Below are positions 1-8,726 of a stretch of DNA of 64,000 nt, piece by piece (the first letter of the stretch is position 1; each line of letters starts with the position of its first letter). Origin of the DNA: Nocardioides halotolerans DSM 19273 (GTDB lineage Bacteria > Actinomycetota > Actinomycetes > Propionibacteriales > Nocardioidaceae); the NCBI RefSeq assembly GCF_000422805.1, contig NZ_KE383922.1:733772-797771 (forward strand), read 5' to 3'. The position numbers and the translations under genes were made by a program. The notes beneath the pieces are model-generated. The model ran no database searches and had not been told where the DNA came from. It saw only the letters and a program-made list of their open reading frames with translations.

Positions 1-1
1 C

Positions 2-235
2 GACCGGCTCGACGAGACCGCGCTCGGGGTGGCCGGCGAGATCGCCGCGAAGGACGGCCGGGTGATCCGCGCCGCCAAGGAGGCGCTCAACGGGATCGAC
101 CCCGTCGACGTCAACAGGAGCTACCGCTTCGAGCAGGGGTTCACCTTCGAGCTCAACCTCTCCGGGGTGAGCGACGAGCTGCGCGACGACTTCGCGGGCA
201 CGGACAAGGCGCGCTCGGCGAGGGAGGAGCAGTGA
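2..235 (+). CDS. echA20: EchA20-like crotonase-family ring hydrolase, C-terminal fragment (5' end off window)
   Basis: Only the last 77 codons are present; the frame is open to the window edge. The sequence has the helical C-terminal tail typical of crotonase (enoyl-CoA hydratase) proteins but no active-site region, so the name rests mainly on context: in M. tuberculosis echA20 (Rv3550) directly precedes ipdA, ipdB and ipdC, and the same order follows here. EchA20 hydrolyses a ring of the HIP-derived CoA thioester during steroid C/D-ring breakdown. Its TGA overlaps the GTG of ipdA (GTGA), which indicates one translationally coupled operon. Confidence 0.72.
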   Translation, partial: DRLDETALGVAGEIAAKDGRVIRAAKEALNGIDPVDVNRSYRFEQGFTFELNLSGVSDELRDDFAGTDKARSAREEQ

Positions 236-1113
236 CCAAGGGACCGCGCGACAAGACGATGACGATCGACGAGGTCGTCGCCTCGCTGGAGGACGGCATC
301 ACCCTCGGCATCGGGGGGTGGGGGCCGCGCCGCAAGCCGATGGCCCTGGTCCGGGCGATCCTGCGCTCGGACCTGAAGGACCTCACGCTGGTCAGCTGGG
401 GCGGCGCCGACGTCGGGCTGCTCGTCCGCGCCGGCAAGGTCCGGAAGCTCGTCTACGCGTTCGTCTCCCTCGACTCCGTCCCTCTCGAGCCGAACTTCCA
501 GAAGGCCCGCCAGGAGGGCACCATCCCCGAGGTCGTCGAGCTCGACGAGGGGATGTTCCAGACCGGGCTGCGGGCGGCGGCCCAGCGCCTGCCATTCCTC
601 CCGATGCGGGCCGGCCTCGGCTCCGACGTGCTGGTCCACAACCCGTGGATCAAGACCGTCACCAGCCCGTACGCCGACGGCCAGGAGCTCGTCGCCGTCC
701 CGGCCCTCGAGCTCGACGTCGCGCTGGTGCACCTCAACCGAGCCGACCGGCACGGCAACGCGACCTACCTCGGCCCGGACCCCTACTTCGACGACCTCTT
801 CTGCATGGCCGCCGAGCGCGCCTACGTCTCGTGCGAGCAGATCATCGACACCGCCGGGCTCACCGTCGACACCCCGGTGCAGCGACTCCTGGTCAGCCGG
901 ATGATGGTCGACGGCGTGGTGGAGACGCCGAACGGCGCGCACTTCACCACGTGCACGCCCGACTACGAGCGCGACGAGCGGTTCCAGCGTGCCTACGCCG
1001 CGGCGGCGGGCGGGACCGACGAGGAGTGGGCGGCGTTCGAGGAGCGGTTCCTGCGAGGCGACGAGGCGGCGTACCAAGCCGCTGTCCGGACTTTCGCCGA
1101 GGAGCAGCAGTGA
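232..1113 (+). CDS. ipdA: IpdA, alpha subunit of the COCHEA-CoA ring-opening hydrolase
   Basis: A 293-residue family I CoA-transferase-fold protein. With IpdB it forms the heteromer that, despite its fold, hydrolyses the last steroid ring of COCHEA-CoA in the KstR2-controlled C/D-ring pathway. The N-terminal glycine-rich GIGGWGPRRKP segment (residues 27-37) is the CoA-transferase nucleotide-binding loop region. Acidic residues at 103-106 (ELDE) lie where the catalytic Glu105 of the M. tuberculosis enzyme is expected. The GTG start at 232 overlaps the upstream stop and its own TGA overlaps the ipdB GTG at 1110. Order echA20-ipdA-ipdB-ipdC equals Rv3550-Rv3553, which makes the assignment firm. 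Confidence 0.93.
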   Translation: MTKGPRDKTMTIDEVVASLEDGITLGIGGWGPRRKPMALVRAILRSDLKDLTLVSWGGADVGLLVRAGKVRKLVYAFVSLDSVPLEPNFQKARQEGTIPEVVELDEGMFQTGLRAAAQRLPFLPMRAGLGSDVLVHNPWIKTVTSPYADGQELVAVPALELDVALVHLNRADRHGNATYLGPDPYFDDLFCMAAERAYVSCEQIIDTAGLTVDTPVQRLLVSRMMVDGVVETPNGAHFTTCTPDYERDERFQRAYAAAAGGTDEEWAAFEERFLRGDEAAYQAAVRTFAEEQQ

Positions 1114-1874
1114 CTCCCACCCGCGCCGACGTCTGCGCCGCCGCCATCGCCGATGCGTTCGCCGACGACGGCGAGATCTTCGCCAGCCCGATGGGGCTGC
1201 TCCCGATGCTCGGCGTGCGGCTGTGCCGGCTGACCCAGAACCCCGACCTCGTGATCTCCGACGGTGAGTCGCTGTTCCTCGCGAGTCCACCTCCCCTCTT
1301 TGCCAAGGGAGACGTCGTGGAGGGCTGGATCCCGTTCCGGCGGGTCTTCGACGTCGTGGCGTACGGCAAGCGCCACGTGATGATGGGCGCCACCCAGGTC
1401 GACCGGCACGGCAACCAGAACATCTCCGCGATCGGCGACTTCGCGCGCCCCACCCGCCAGCTCCTCGGCTCCCGCGGCGCGCCCGGCAACACCGTCAACA
1501 ACCGGACGTCCTACTGGGTCCCGAAGCACTCCCCGCGCGTCTTCGTCGAGCAGGTCGACGTCGTCTCTGGCGTCGGGCCCACCCGGGCGAAGGCCGCGGG
1601 CACCGGCGCGTCGCGCTACCACGACATCCACCGGATCGTGTCCAACCTCGCGGTCTTCGACCTGCACGGGCCGGGCGACACGCTGCGGCTGCTGAGCGTC
1701 CACCCCGGCGTCACCCTCGACGAGGTGCGCGAGGCATCCGGCTGCGACGTGCACGTGGACGGCGACGGCGCCGTCCCCGAGAGCCGCCTCCCCACGCCCG
1801 AGGAGCTGGTGCTGGTCAACGAGGTGCTCGACCCGAAGGGGCTGCGGTTCAAGGAGGTGCCCCGGGATGCTTGA
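1110..1874 (+). CDS. ipdB: IpdB, beta subunit of the COCHEA-CoA ring-opening hydrolase
   Basis: 254 residues, CoA-transferase beta-chain fold, partner of IpdA. I chose the GTG at 1110, which overlaps the ipdA stop by four bases (GTGA), because the longer in-frame extension upstream is antisense-like composition lying wholly inside ipdA. The protein carries the HGNQNISAIGDF segment typical of family I CoA-transferase beta chains. The last 8 bases overlap the ATG of ipdC, so the three ipd genes are translationally coupled. Function is known from the M. tuberculosis and Rhodococcus orthologues (Rv3552). Confidence 0.92.
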   Translation: MTPTRADVCAAAIADAFADDGEIFASPMGLLPMLGVRLCRLTQNPDLVISDGESLFLASPPPLFAKGDVVEGWIPFRRVFDVVAYGKRHVMMGATQVDRHGNQNISAIGDFARPTRQLLGSRGAPGNTVNNRTSYWVPKHSPRVFVEQVDVVSGVGPTRAKAAGTGASRYHDIHRIVSNLAVFDLHGPGDTLRLLSVHPGVTLDEVREASGCDVHVDGDGAVPESRLPTPEELVLVNEVLDPKGLRFKEVPRDA

Positions 1875-2949
1875 CCAGGTCCTGCGCACGCCGTTCACCG
1901 ACCTCGTCGGCGTCCCCCACCCGGTGGTGCAGACCGGGATGGGCTGGGTGTCCGGCCCGCGGCTGGTGAGCGGTACGGCGAACGCCGGCGGGCTGGGCAT
2001 CCTGGCGAGCGCGACGATGACCTACGAGGAGCTCGAGAGGGCGATCCTCGACGTCCAGAGCCGCACCGACCAGCCGTTCGGCGTCAACCTGCGAGCCGAC
2101 GCCGGCGACGCGGGCGAGCGGTGCGACCTGCTGATCAAGCACGGGGTGAAGGTGGCGTCGTTCGCGCTCGCACCCAAGGCGGAGCTGGTCCGGAAGCTGA
2201 AGGACCACGGCCTGGTCGTGATGCCCTCCATCGGCGCCGCCAAGCACGCGGTGAAGGTGGCCGGCTGGGGCGCCGACGCCGTGATGATCCAGGGCGGCGA
2301 GGGCGGCGGCCACACCGGCCCCGTGCCGACCACGCTGCTGCTGCCTACCGTCCTCGACGCGCTGCGCGACGCGGGCTCCGACATCCCGGTCGTGGCCGCG
2401 GGCGGCTTCTTCGACGGTCGCGGGCTCGCCGCCGCGCTGTCGTACGGCGCAGCCGCGGTCGGCATGGGCACCCGCTTCCTGCTCACCCAGGACTCCGCGG
2501 TGCCTGACTCGGTCAAGCGGCTCTACCTGGGCACCGACCTGACAGGGACGGTGGTGACCGCGAAGGTCGATGGCATGCCCCACCGGATGCTGCGCACGCC
2601 GTTCGTCGAGGAGGTCGAGGAGACGAGCGCGCTGCGCCGGCTCGGCCCGACCCTGCGCCGGACCCGGCAGTTCAAGCGCGACAGCGGGACGGGCTGGCTC
2701 CGGCTCGCTCGCGACGGCCGGGCGATGCGCAAGGCCCAGGGCCGGTCGCTGGCCCAGATGACGCTCGCCGCCAACACGCCGACCCTGCTCAAGGCCGGGC
2801 TCGTCGAGGGCGACACCCGCGCCGGGATCCTGGCCTCCGGACAGGTCGTCGGGCTGATCGACGACCTCCCGACGTGCGAAGAGCTCGTCGACCGCATCGT
2901 GCTCGGTGCGGTCGACGAGCTCCGGCGCGCGTCCGCGTACGTGGTCTAG
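1867..2949 (+). CDS. ipdC: IpdC, NAD(P)H flavin-dependent reductase of the nitronate monooxygenase family
   Basis: 360 residues with the FMN-binding TIM-barrel of the 2-nitropropane dioxygenase/nitronate monooxygenase family. The phosphate-binding GGEGGGHTG stretch and the later VAAGGFFDGRGLAAAL strand-loop are both present. In steroid degraders IpdC reduces an unsaturated CoA intermediate of the C/D-ring pathway before IpdAB acts. The ATG at 1867 overlaps ipdB by 8 bases. The stop overlaps the convergent epoxide hydrolase-like gene by 4 bases, leaving no room for a terminator, so this end of the operon either reads through or stops inside the neighbour. Confidence 0.9.
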   Translation: MLDQVLRTPFTDLVGVPHPVVQTGMGWVSGPRLVSGTANAGGLGILASATMTYEELERAILDVQSRTDQPFGVNLRADAGDAGERCDLLIKHGVKVASFALAPKAELVRKLKDHGLVVMPSIGAAKHAVKVAGWGADAVMIQGGEGGGHTGPVPTTLLLPTVLDALRDAGSDIPVVAAGGFFDGRGLAAALSYGAAAVGMGTRFLLTQDSAVPDSVKRLYLGTDLTGTVVTAKVDGMPHRMLRTPFVEEVEETSALRRLGPTLRRTRQFKRDSGTGWLRLARDGRAMRKAQGRSLAQMTLAANTPTLLKAGLVEGDTRAGILASGQVVGLIDDLPTCEELVDRIVLGAVDELRRASAYVV

Positions 2950-4043
2950 GACGCGAAGAACGCCCGCAGGTCCTCGGCCACCAGCTCGGGCGCCTCGAGC
3001 GCCGCGAAGTGGCCGCCGCGGTCGAACTCCGACCAGTGCGCGATGTTGTGGTTGTCGCGCTCGGCCAGCGGCCGGATCGTCTGGAAGTCGTCCTTGAAGA
3101 CGGCGACGCCGATCCGGCCCGTGCTGATCACGGTCTCGCGGGCCGGGTGCTGCTCGCTGTAGTGGTAGCGGACCGCGCCCGCCGAGGTGTTGGTCAGCCA
3201 GTAGAGCGAGACCTGGGTCAGGACCTGCTCGGGCGAGACCAGGCTGGTGCCGTTGCCGAAGCTCTCGAACAGCTCGTTGTAGGCGAGCTGGCCCACCGGC
3301 GAGTCCGAGAGCGCGGCGGCGATCGTCTGCGGGCGGGTGCCGTTCATCGAGTTGTAGCCGCCGACGGACTGGAACCAGCCCATGAACTCCAGCGCGGCGT
3401 ACTCCTTCGGGCCGAAGGCCTCGAACTCGGCCGGGTCGCCCGAGGGGAAGGAGAACAGCTGCAGCACGTGCGCGCCGAGGAAGCCCTCGGGGTCGAGCAC
3501 CGCCAGCTCACGGCCCACCATCGCGCCGCCGTCGCTCCCGTGGGCGCCGTACGACGAGTAGCCGAGCCGGCGCATGAGGGTGTCGTAGGTCCGGGCGACG
3601 CGGTCCATCGTCCAGCCGCCGTCGACCACCGGGGTGCTGAAGCCGAACCCGGGCATCGAGGGGATCACGAGGTGGAAGTCGTCGGTCAGCAGCGGGACCA
3701 GGTCGAGGAACTCGGCGAACGAGCCCGGGTAGGTGTGCAGGAGCAGCAGCGGCGTGGCGTCTCTGTTGGCCGAGCGGATGTGGACGAAGTGGATCGTCTG
3801 CCCGTCGATCCCGGTCAGGAAGTTCGGCACGGCGTTCATCCGCGCCTCCTGGGCCTGCCAGTCGAAGGCCTGCCAGCGGGCGACCATGTCCTGGAGGTAG
3901 GAGACCGGGGTGCCGTACTCCCAGCCGTCGCCGGGGGCCGCCGCGGCGTAGCGGGTGCTCGCCAGGCGGGTGCGCAGGTCCTCAAGGGCCTCCTCGGGGA
4001 TCGTGATGGTGAAGGGCCGGATCTGGGTGTCGTTGGTGTCCAT
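2946..4043 (-). CDS. Epoxide hydrolase family alpha/beta-hydrolase with EHN N-terminal domain
   Basis: 365 residues from the ATG at 4043. An N-terminal EHN domain (about residues 8-115) leads into an alpha/beta-hydrolase core. HTYPGSF forms the oxyanion HxxPG loop, GSDGG (around 183) carries a putative Asp nucleophile, and a Tyr-rich lid and C-terminal GGHFAALE supply the likely His. This is the juvenile-hormone/microsomal epoxide hydrolase layout. The ATG sits 7 nt after a TAGCGT -10 box, so the mRNA is probably leaderless; the longer frame start at 4064 would lie upstream of the predicted transcription start. Substrate unknown; a link to steroids is not supported by sequence. Confidence 0.85.
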   Translation of the reverse strand: MDTNDTQIRPFTITIPEEALEDLRTRLASTRYAAAAPGDGWEYGTPVSYLQDMVARWQAFDWQAQEARMNAVPNFLTGIDGQTIHFVHIRSANRDATPLLLLHTYPGSFAEFLDLVPLLTDDFHLVIPSMPGFGFSTPVVDGGWTMDRVARTYDTLMRRLGYSSYGAHGSDGGAMVGRELAVLDPEGFLGAHVLQLFSFPSGDPAEFEAFGPKEYAALEFMGWFQSVGGYNSMNGTRPQTIAAALSDSPVGQLAYNELFESFGNGTSLVSPEQVLTQVSLYWLTNTSAGAVRYHYSEQHPARETVISTGRIGVAVFKDDFQTIRPLAERDNHNIAHWSEFDRGGHFAALEAPELVAEDLRAFFAS

Positions 4044-4050
4044 GGCGCGT

Positions 4051-4056
4051 ACGCTA
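4051..4056 (-). promoter_or_regulatory. -10 box of a leaderless promoter for the epoxide hydrolase-like gene
   Basis: On the minus strand TAGCGT is followed by 7 nt and then the ATG at 4043, the spacing expected when transcription starts at the start codon. There is no Shine-Dalgarno sequence in the gap. Confidence 0.45.
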
Positions 4057-4066
4057 CGGAGCATTC

Positions 4067-4079
4067 AGGAACGTTTCCT
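4067..4079. promoter_or_regulatory. Candidate operator between divergent hydrolase and WYL regulator
   Basis: AGGAA-CGT-TTCCT is a perfect inverted repeat with 5-bp arms. It lies between the -10 box of the minus-strand hydrolase (4051-4056) and the start of the WYL regulator (4124), the classic place for an autoregulator site. That the WYL protein binds here is inference. Confidence 0.4.
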
Positions 4080-4123
4080 TCCTACACTTCCGGTCGATCT
4101 CAGGGACGTGCGAGGAGCTCTCG

Positions 4124-5128
4124 ATGGCGGACACCGCGGCGCGCATGCTGGCCCTGCTGGGCCTTCTCCAGGCCCGCTCGGACTGGTCGGGTGCCGAGCT
4201 GGCGCAGCGGCTGGGCGTCACCGACCGCACGGTCCGCAACGACGTCGACCGGCTCCGGGGGCTCGGCTACCCGGTCGACGCGGTGCGCGGACCGGGCGGG
4301 CGCTACCGGCTCGCCATCGGCACCAAGCTGCCGCCGCTGCTGCTCGAGGAGGACGAGGCGGTCGCGGTCGCGGTCGGCCTGAGCGCCGGCACGGCGGTCC
4401 AGGGCATCGAGGAGACGAGCGCCCGGGCGCTCGCCAAGCTCGAGCACGTCCTCCCCCACCGGCTCCAGCGCCGCGTCAACGCGCTGCGCGACGCGGTGAG
4501 CGCGGGGCCCGAGAACACCGGCTCCAACGTCGAGGACCCGCTCGTCGATGCGGCGCAGCTGACCGAGGTGGCTGCCGCCATCCGCGACCACGTCGAGCTG
4601 CGCTTCGACTACCGCGGCGACAGGCTCCAGCTCGAGCCCTACCGCCTGGTGAGCTGGCAGCGCCGCTGGTTCGTCGTCGCCCGTGACGCCCGGACCGGGA
4701 CCTGGGCGCCCTACCGGCTGGACTGGATGGAGCTGCGCACCCCCGGTGGTCGGAGGTTCAGCCCGCGGCCGCTGCCCGGTGAGGACTACACGTCGTTCGT
4801 GCTGCGGGAGGTCGCGTTCTCGGGGTGGGCCGTGCACGCGCGGATCGCCGTGGACGCGCCGGCCGAGGACGTGCTCGCCCGGATCAACCCGACGGTCGGG
4901 GTGGTCGAGAGCGTCGACGCCGACCACTGCGTGCTGGTGACCGGCGGTGACAGCGTCGAGATCATCGCCGTCTACATCGGCATGCTCGGGCTCGACTTCC
5001 ACGTCACCGAGCCGCCGGAGCTGGTCGAGCAGGTCGCGATCGTCGGCGACCGCTACCGGCGGGCCGTCAGAGCGACTTCTGGAACTCCAGCTCCCGGCCC
5101 ACGACCCGGTAGCCGATCGCGTCGTTGA
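4124..5128 (+). CDS. WYL-domain helix-turn-helix transcriptional regulator
   Basis: 334 residues. An N-terminal DeoR-like winged helix-turn-helix (residues 5-60, with GVTDRTVRNDVDRLRGLGYPV as the recognition region) is followed by a WYL domain (about 145-220) containing the LQLEPYRLVSWQRRWFVVAR stretch and a C-terminal WCX-like extension. WYL proteins sense nucleic acid or other ligands and often control a divergent neighbour; here that is the epoxide hydrolase-like gene. GAGGAG precedes the ATG by 8 nt. The last 62 bases overlap the convergent GNAT gene, so the low-complexity Pro/Arg tail may not be conserved. Confidence 0.85.
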   Translation: MADTAARMLALLGLLQARSDWSGAELAQRLGVTDRTVRNDVDRLRGLGYPVDAVRGPGGRYRLAIGTKLPPLLLEEDEAVAVAVGLSAGTAVQGIEETSARALAKLEHVLPHRLQRRVNALRDAVSAGPENTGSNVEDPLVDAAQLTEVAAAIRDHVELRFDYRGDRLQLEPYRLVSWQRRWFVVARDARTGTWAPYRLDWMELRTPGGRRFSPRPLPGEDYTSFVLREVAFSGWAVHARIAVDAPAEDVLARINPTVGVVESVDADHCVLVTGGDSVEIIAVYIGMLGLDFHVTEPPELVEQVAIVGDRYRRAVRATSGTPAPGPRPGSRSRR

Positions 5129-6089
5129 CGCCGATCATGTGGTCGTTGGACTCGGCGTTCCAGGTCGAGATCTCCGCGAGCTGGGGCTGCACCTCGCGCA
5201 GCCAGAGGTTCATCTCGGTCTTGAGCAGCAGGCCGAGCCGGTGGCCGCGGTGGGCACGCACGACGGCGGTGTCGTGCTGGTGCGCCAGGTGCGGGCGCTC
5301 CTCCTCGACCAGGACGACTGTGTGGCCGGCCTGCTCGCCGGTCTCGCGGTGACGGGCCCAGACGCGGAACATCCGGTGGCCGCGCGCGAGCTGGGCGGTC
5401 TCGTAGCCGCGCATCCGCTCGGCGGAGAAGACCTCGTCCTCGATGTCGAGGTCGTCGGTGGGGGCGTCGTTGATCGCGCTCGCCAGCAGCGCGAGCTCCT
5501 CGAGCTCGTGGTCCGGGGTGCGCCCCTCGCGGCGGAGGATCTCGTAGTCCTTCGCGACGCCGGACGCCTCGGCGCGCAGACGCTCGATCGTCGCCCAGTC
5601 GACCTCGTCGAGCCGCTGCCGGCGCTCGATGGCCGAGCTCTTCTGCTCGAAGCCGTGCCGGGTCGCGAAGCCGCGCGGCGCCTCGTCGTCCCAGCCGTCG
5701 ATGCCGACCGAGGTGCGGCCGCGGGCGCGGGCCTCGGTGAGGAGCTCCTCCAGCATCGCGGTGCCGAGGCCGCGGCGCCGGTGGTCGGGGTGCACCTGGA
5801 CGCCGACCCAGGCGAGGTGGAGGTTGTCGTAGTCCGTGGTGGCGATCTGGCCGGCGGCGACGGGCGTGCCCTCGTCGAGCCCGACGTACGGCGTCTCGAC
5901 CTCGCCGTCCCAGCCGTGCCGGAACCTGCCCTCCTGGCCGCGCAGGGTCGCCGGGTGCTCCCAGGGCGCGTCGACCGCGCGGGCGGCGTTCACGATCTCG
6001 AGGTGCTGGGCCAGCCGGTCGCTGTCGTCCGGTCCGAACCGAAGGATCTCCACGGGTCCACTGTCGGCGTCGCTGCGGGCCGGTGCCAC
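5067..6089 (-). CDS. Tandem GNAT-domain N-acetyltransferase (MshD-like layout)
   Basis: 340 residues with two GNAT folds. The N-terminal domain has the acetyl-CoA loop in VHPDHRRRGLGTAMLEEL (about 110-127). The C-terminal domain has a second, degenerate one at VVRAHRGHRLGLLLKTEM (about 270-290). The two-domain layout resembles mycothiol synthase MshD, but nothing in the context supports mycothiol synthesis, so the substrate is unknown. Starts at 6089 (GTG) and 6053 (GTG) are both possible; neither has a clear ribosome site. It overlaps the WYL gene tail-to-tail. Confidence 0.8.
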   Translation of the reverse strand: MAPARSDADSGPVEILRFGPDDSDRLAQHLEIVNAARAVDAPWEHPATLRGQEGRFRHGWDGEVETPYVGLDEGTPVAAGQIATTDYDNLHLAWVGVQVHPDHRRRGLGTAMLEELLTEARARGRTSVGIDGWDDEAPRGFATRHGFEQKSSAIERRQRLDEVDWATIERLRAEASGVAKDYEILRREGRTPDHELEELALLASAINDAPTDDLDIEDEVFSAERMRGYETAQLARGHRMFRVWARHRETGEQAGHTVVLVEEERPHLAHQHDTAVVRAHRGHRLGLLLKTEMNLWLREVQPQLAEISTWNAESNDHMIGVNDAIGYRVVGRELEFQKSL

Positions 6090-6097
6090 CGATTAAC

Positions 6098-6127
6098 GGG
6101 GGCCGCCACCTGGTGGTGGCGGCCCCC
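6098..6127 (-). terminator. Strong hairpin terminator downstream of the M4 protease gene
   Basis: A perfect 13-bp stem (GGGGGCCGCCACC pairing with GGTGGCGGCCCCC) with a 4-nt loop sits 18 bases past the protease stop codon on the minus strand. There is no long U-tract, as usual in actinobacteria. Confidence 0.8.
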
Positions 6128-6144
6128 GCTCGATCGGTCTCGGC

Positions 6145-8430
6145 TCAGCCGAGCGTGAGGGCCGTGTCGTCGATGAGGAACGACGTCTGCAGCGAGCTGT
6201 CCTCGGTGCCGGTGAAGCTGATCGTCACCGTCTGCCCCGCGAAGGACGAGACGTTGAACGACTTCTGGCTGTAGCCGCTGCCCTTGTTGAGGTTGGAGAA
6301 GGTCCCCAGCGTGGTCGAGCCCGCCTTCACGGTCAGCTTGTCGTACTGCGTCGAGGACGTGGTCTCGGCGGAGTCGACGTGCAGCCAGAAGGTGAGCGTG
6401 GCCGAGCAGCCGGCCGGGATGGTGACCGACTGGCTGATCGCCTCGGTGTGCGTGCTGCCGTACCCGTCGAGGTAGGCCGCGCGGGTGCCGGCGTGGGCCG
6501 GCTCCCCGTAGGAGGACCAGTCACCGATGGAGCCGGTCGAGCCGGTCCACGGCGACGTACCGGACTCGAAGCCGGGGTTGCCGAGCTTCTGGCCGGAGCA
6601 GCCGCCCCCACCGCCTCCGGAGACCGTGAAGGTGAAGGTCGCCGAGCCGGACCCGCTGGTCGACGTCGCGGTCGCGGTCACGGTGTAGGTGCCGGCCGTG
6701 GTCGGCGTGCCCGAGACGGTGCCGCCCGAGGAGATGCCGACGCCCGGCGGGAGGCCGGTCGCCGACCACGTGTACGACGCCGACGGCGAGGCCGACAGCG
6801 TGAACGACGAGATCGCCGTGCCGACCGTGCCGGTCTTGCTGCCCGGGTTGGTGACGGTCACGCCACCGGACGACGAGCAGGTCGGGTCGGCCGACTGCGC
6901 CGGGACCGAGACCGCGTCCCACGCCGCCTTGACGGTGTTGAACTCGGTGCAGCTGCCCGGGAACAGGTTCTTGGCCGCGGTCAGCGTCCAGGTGCGGTAC
7001 TTGAGGTAGGACGACGACGACGTCTTGAGCAGCATCGCGTTGTACATGACCTGCTGCGCCTTCTGGATGCCGATGCCGGTCACCGTCGAGCCGTTGCAGG
7101 TCGGGCTGGTCGGGTTGCCGCCACCGGGGTTGGAGCCCATCGCCATGAGGTAGAACCAGTGGTTTCCGGGGCCGGCCGCCGCGTGCACCTCCTGGTTGGG
7201 GATCGACGACGAGTAACAGTTGGAGTCGCCGACGGCCGACGGGTTGTACATCACCCGGATCGGGCCCTGGCCCACGAGGTTGATCTCCTCGCCGACGGTG
7301 AAGTCGGGGACGTCGGCCGGGTTGTTGGCGAAGTACTCCGTCGCCGCGCCGAACGTGTCGCCCACGAACTCCTGGGTCCCGCCGCCGGAGATGCCGCCGG
7401 GCGTGCGGTCGTCGACCCCGTGGCCGAACTCGTGCGCCACGACGTCGATCGAGCCGATCCACTTGCCACCGCTCTGGGTGTGGCCGATCTGCACCTGCGT
7501 GCCGTCGTAGTAGGCGTTGACGTCGTTGAGCCCGACGCGGATCGGCACCCAGCCGCCCGAGCCGTTCATGCCGTTGCGGCCGAGCCACGACGACATCATC
7601 TGCCGCATCTTCTCGGCGGAGTAGAAGGCATCGACACAGCCGGTCTCGCGGTCCGTCGCGCTGCCGTTGCCCCACACGTCGTCGGTGCCGGTGAACGTCG
7701 TGTTGCCGGAGGCGTTCTGGCACTTCAGGGTGGAAGCGTTGCTGTTGGTCATGGAGTACGACGAGCCCGAGCCGCTGGTCGGGATCGAGACGGTGCCCTC
7801 CCAGTTGCCGTTGCCGGTGCCCTCGAGCACGTGCTCCTTGGTGGTCAGCACGCGGCCCGAGCGGGCGTCGACGTAGACCGTCAGGCGGGACGCCTCGCCG
7901 TGCTTGCGACCGGTCACCCACGTCTCCCAGGCCAGCCGGGACTGCTTGGTCTGCAGGACCACGAGGCGGGTCTTGCCGACGGTCGACCCGCGCAGCACGC
8001 GGCCGCTGGTGGCCCGAGCCGCGGTCCGGGACACCGTGGCACGCATCGACGCGAGCCGGACCTGCCGGGTCTGGGCCACGCTGGTCGCCAGGATCTTGCC
8101 CGTGTCGTCGGTCGCCACCACGAAGTCACCGCCGACGACGGGGATGCCGCGGTAGGTGCGCTCGTAGGGCACGTAGTTGAGCCCCATCGAGCTCAGGACG
8201 CGGCCGGCCTTGAACGCGTCGTGCTTGCTGGCCTTGAGCACCGCCGGCTTGCTCGCGATCAGCTTCGCGGCCGAGCCGGCTGCCGCCGCGCGTCCGCTGG
8301 GGGTTGACTGCGCCGGCTGCGCCTGGCGGCTGGAGTCGTGCAGGGGCGCGGCGCTGGCACCGACTGGTGTCAGGGCGGCCATCGCCGCTGCGAGAGCAAT
8401 TGATGCGCTCCCGATGAGGAACCTTCTCAC
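6145..8430 (-). CDS. Secreted thermolysin-like M4 zinc metalloprotease with Ig-like and C-terminal beta-sandwich domains
   Basis: 761 residues from the GTG at 8430, chosen because AAGGAG lies 7 nt upstream and the signal peptide begins there (RRFLIG, hydrophobic core 8-22, likely cut after ASA at 27). An FTP/PepSY propeptide (about 55-200) precedes the M4 catalytic domain. HEFGH at 333-337 plus Glu354 supply the zinc ligands and base, and NHWFY further on carries the transition-state His. A putative-Ig (He_PIG) domain (about 545-635), a glycine linker and a Cys-bracketed carbohydrate-binding-like beta-sandwich follow. It acts outside the cell on protein; no link to steroid use is visible. Confidence 0.92.
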   Translation of the reverse strand: MRRFLIGSASIALAAAMAALTPVGASAAPLHDSSRQAQPAQSTPSGRAAAAGSAAKLIASKPAVLKASKHDAFKAGRVLSSMGLNYVPYERTYRGIPVVGGDFVVATDDTGKILATSVAQTRQVRLASMRATVSRTAARATSGRVLRGSTVGKTRLVVLQTKQSRLAWETWVTGRKHGEASRLTVYVDARSGRVLTTKEHVLEGTGNGNWEGTVSIPTSGSGSSYSMTNSNASTLKCQNASGNTTFTGTDDVWGNGSATDRETGCVDAFYSAEKMRQMMSSWLGRNGMNGSGGWVPIRVGLNDVNAYYDGTQVQIGHTQSGGKWIGSIDVVAHEFGHGVDDRTPGGISGGGTQEFVGDTFGAATEYFANNPADVPDFTVGEEINLVGQGPIRVMYNPSAVGDSNCYSSSIPNQEVHAAAGPGNHWFYLMAMGSNPGGGNPTSPTCNGSTVTGIGIQKAQQVMYNAMLLKTSSSSYLKYRTWTLTAAKNLFPGSCTEFNTVKAAWDAVSVPAQSADPTCSSSGGVTVTNPGSKTGTVGTAISSFTLSASPSASYTWSATGLPPGVGISSGGTVSGTPTTAGTYTVTATATSTSGSGSATFTFTVSGGGGGGCSGQKLGNPGFESGTSPWTGSTGSIGDWSSYGEPAHAGTRAAYLDGYGSTHTEAISQSVTIPAGCSATLTFWLHVDSAETTSSTQYDKLTVKAGSTTLGTFSNLNKGSGYSQKSFNVSSFAGQTVTISFTGTEDSSLQTSFLIDDTALTLG

Positions 8431-8437
8431 CCGAGAT

Positions 8438-8443
8438 CTCCTT
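8438..8443 (-). promoter_or_regulatory. Ribosome binding site that fixes the M4 protease start
   Basis: AAGGAG on the minus strand, 7 nt before the GTG at 8430. It rules out the much longer in-frame extension reaching to 8691, which has no such site and would bury the signal peptide. Confidence 0.75.
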
Positions 8444-8613
8444 CTGACGGGCTCGATCGAGCCACGGTGAGTGGATGCTGCCCGTGTGTGGGCAGGCGCT
8501 GCTCGGGTGACGTACCACCCGAGTAGATCCGGGACGGAATCTCCACCCCTGCGACGGCGCCGGTCAATGGGCCTGTTCTGCGAAAAGGTGCACTGCAAGG
8601 TTCTGCAAAAGTT

Positions 8614-8626
8614 CACCTGACAGGTG
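8614..8626. promoter_or_regulatory. Palindrome CACCTG-A-CAGGTG in the protease/sigma-factor divergent region
   Basis: A perfect 6-bp inverted repeat around one base, inside the 296-bp gap (8431-8726) between the divergent protease and ECF sigma genes. Just before it a near-direct repeat, CTGCAAGGTTC and CTGCAAAAGTTC (8593-8614), is seen. Both could be regulator sites; the binder is unknown. I see nothing else structured in this gap. Confidence 0.35.
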
Positions 8627-8726
8627 GCGTGCAGGCAGCGGCCTCCGAACCTTCTCGCCCACTCGATGCGTGGTGAGGGTTGGAGGACCATCCTGGGTGG
8701 GCGGTCCCGGTCCCGAGGGAGGCGAC

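Noticed and set aside
121-1290. Long minus-strand open frame antisense to ipdA
   Set aside because: Arg/Gly/Ala-rich composition without any family motif; typical shadow of a GC-rich gene. Similar antisense frames at 2874-4382, 4947-6158, 6379-8307 and 46037-47635 were dropped for the same reason.
8670-8726. Longer start for the ECF sigma factor
   Set aside because: Gly/Pro-rich leader with no homology; GGGAGG precedes the ATG at 8727.
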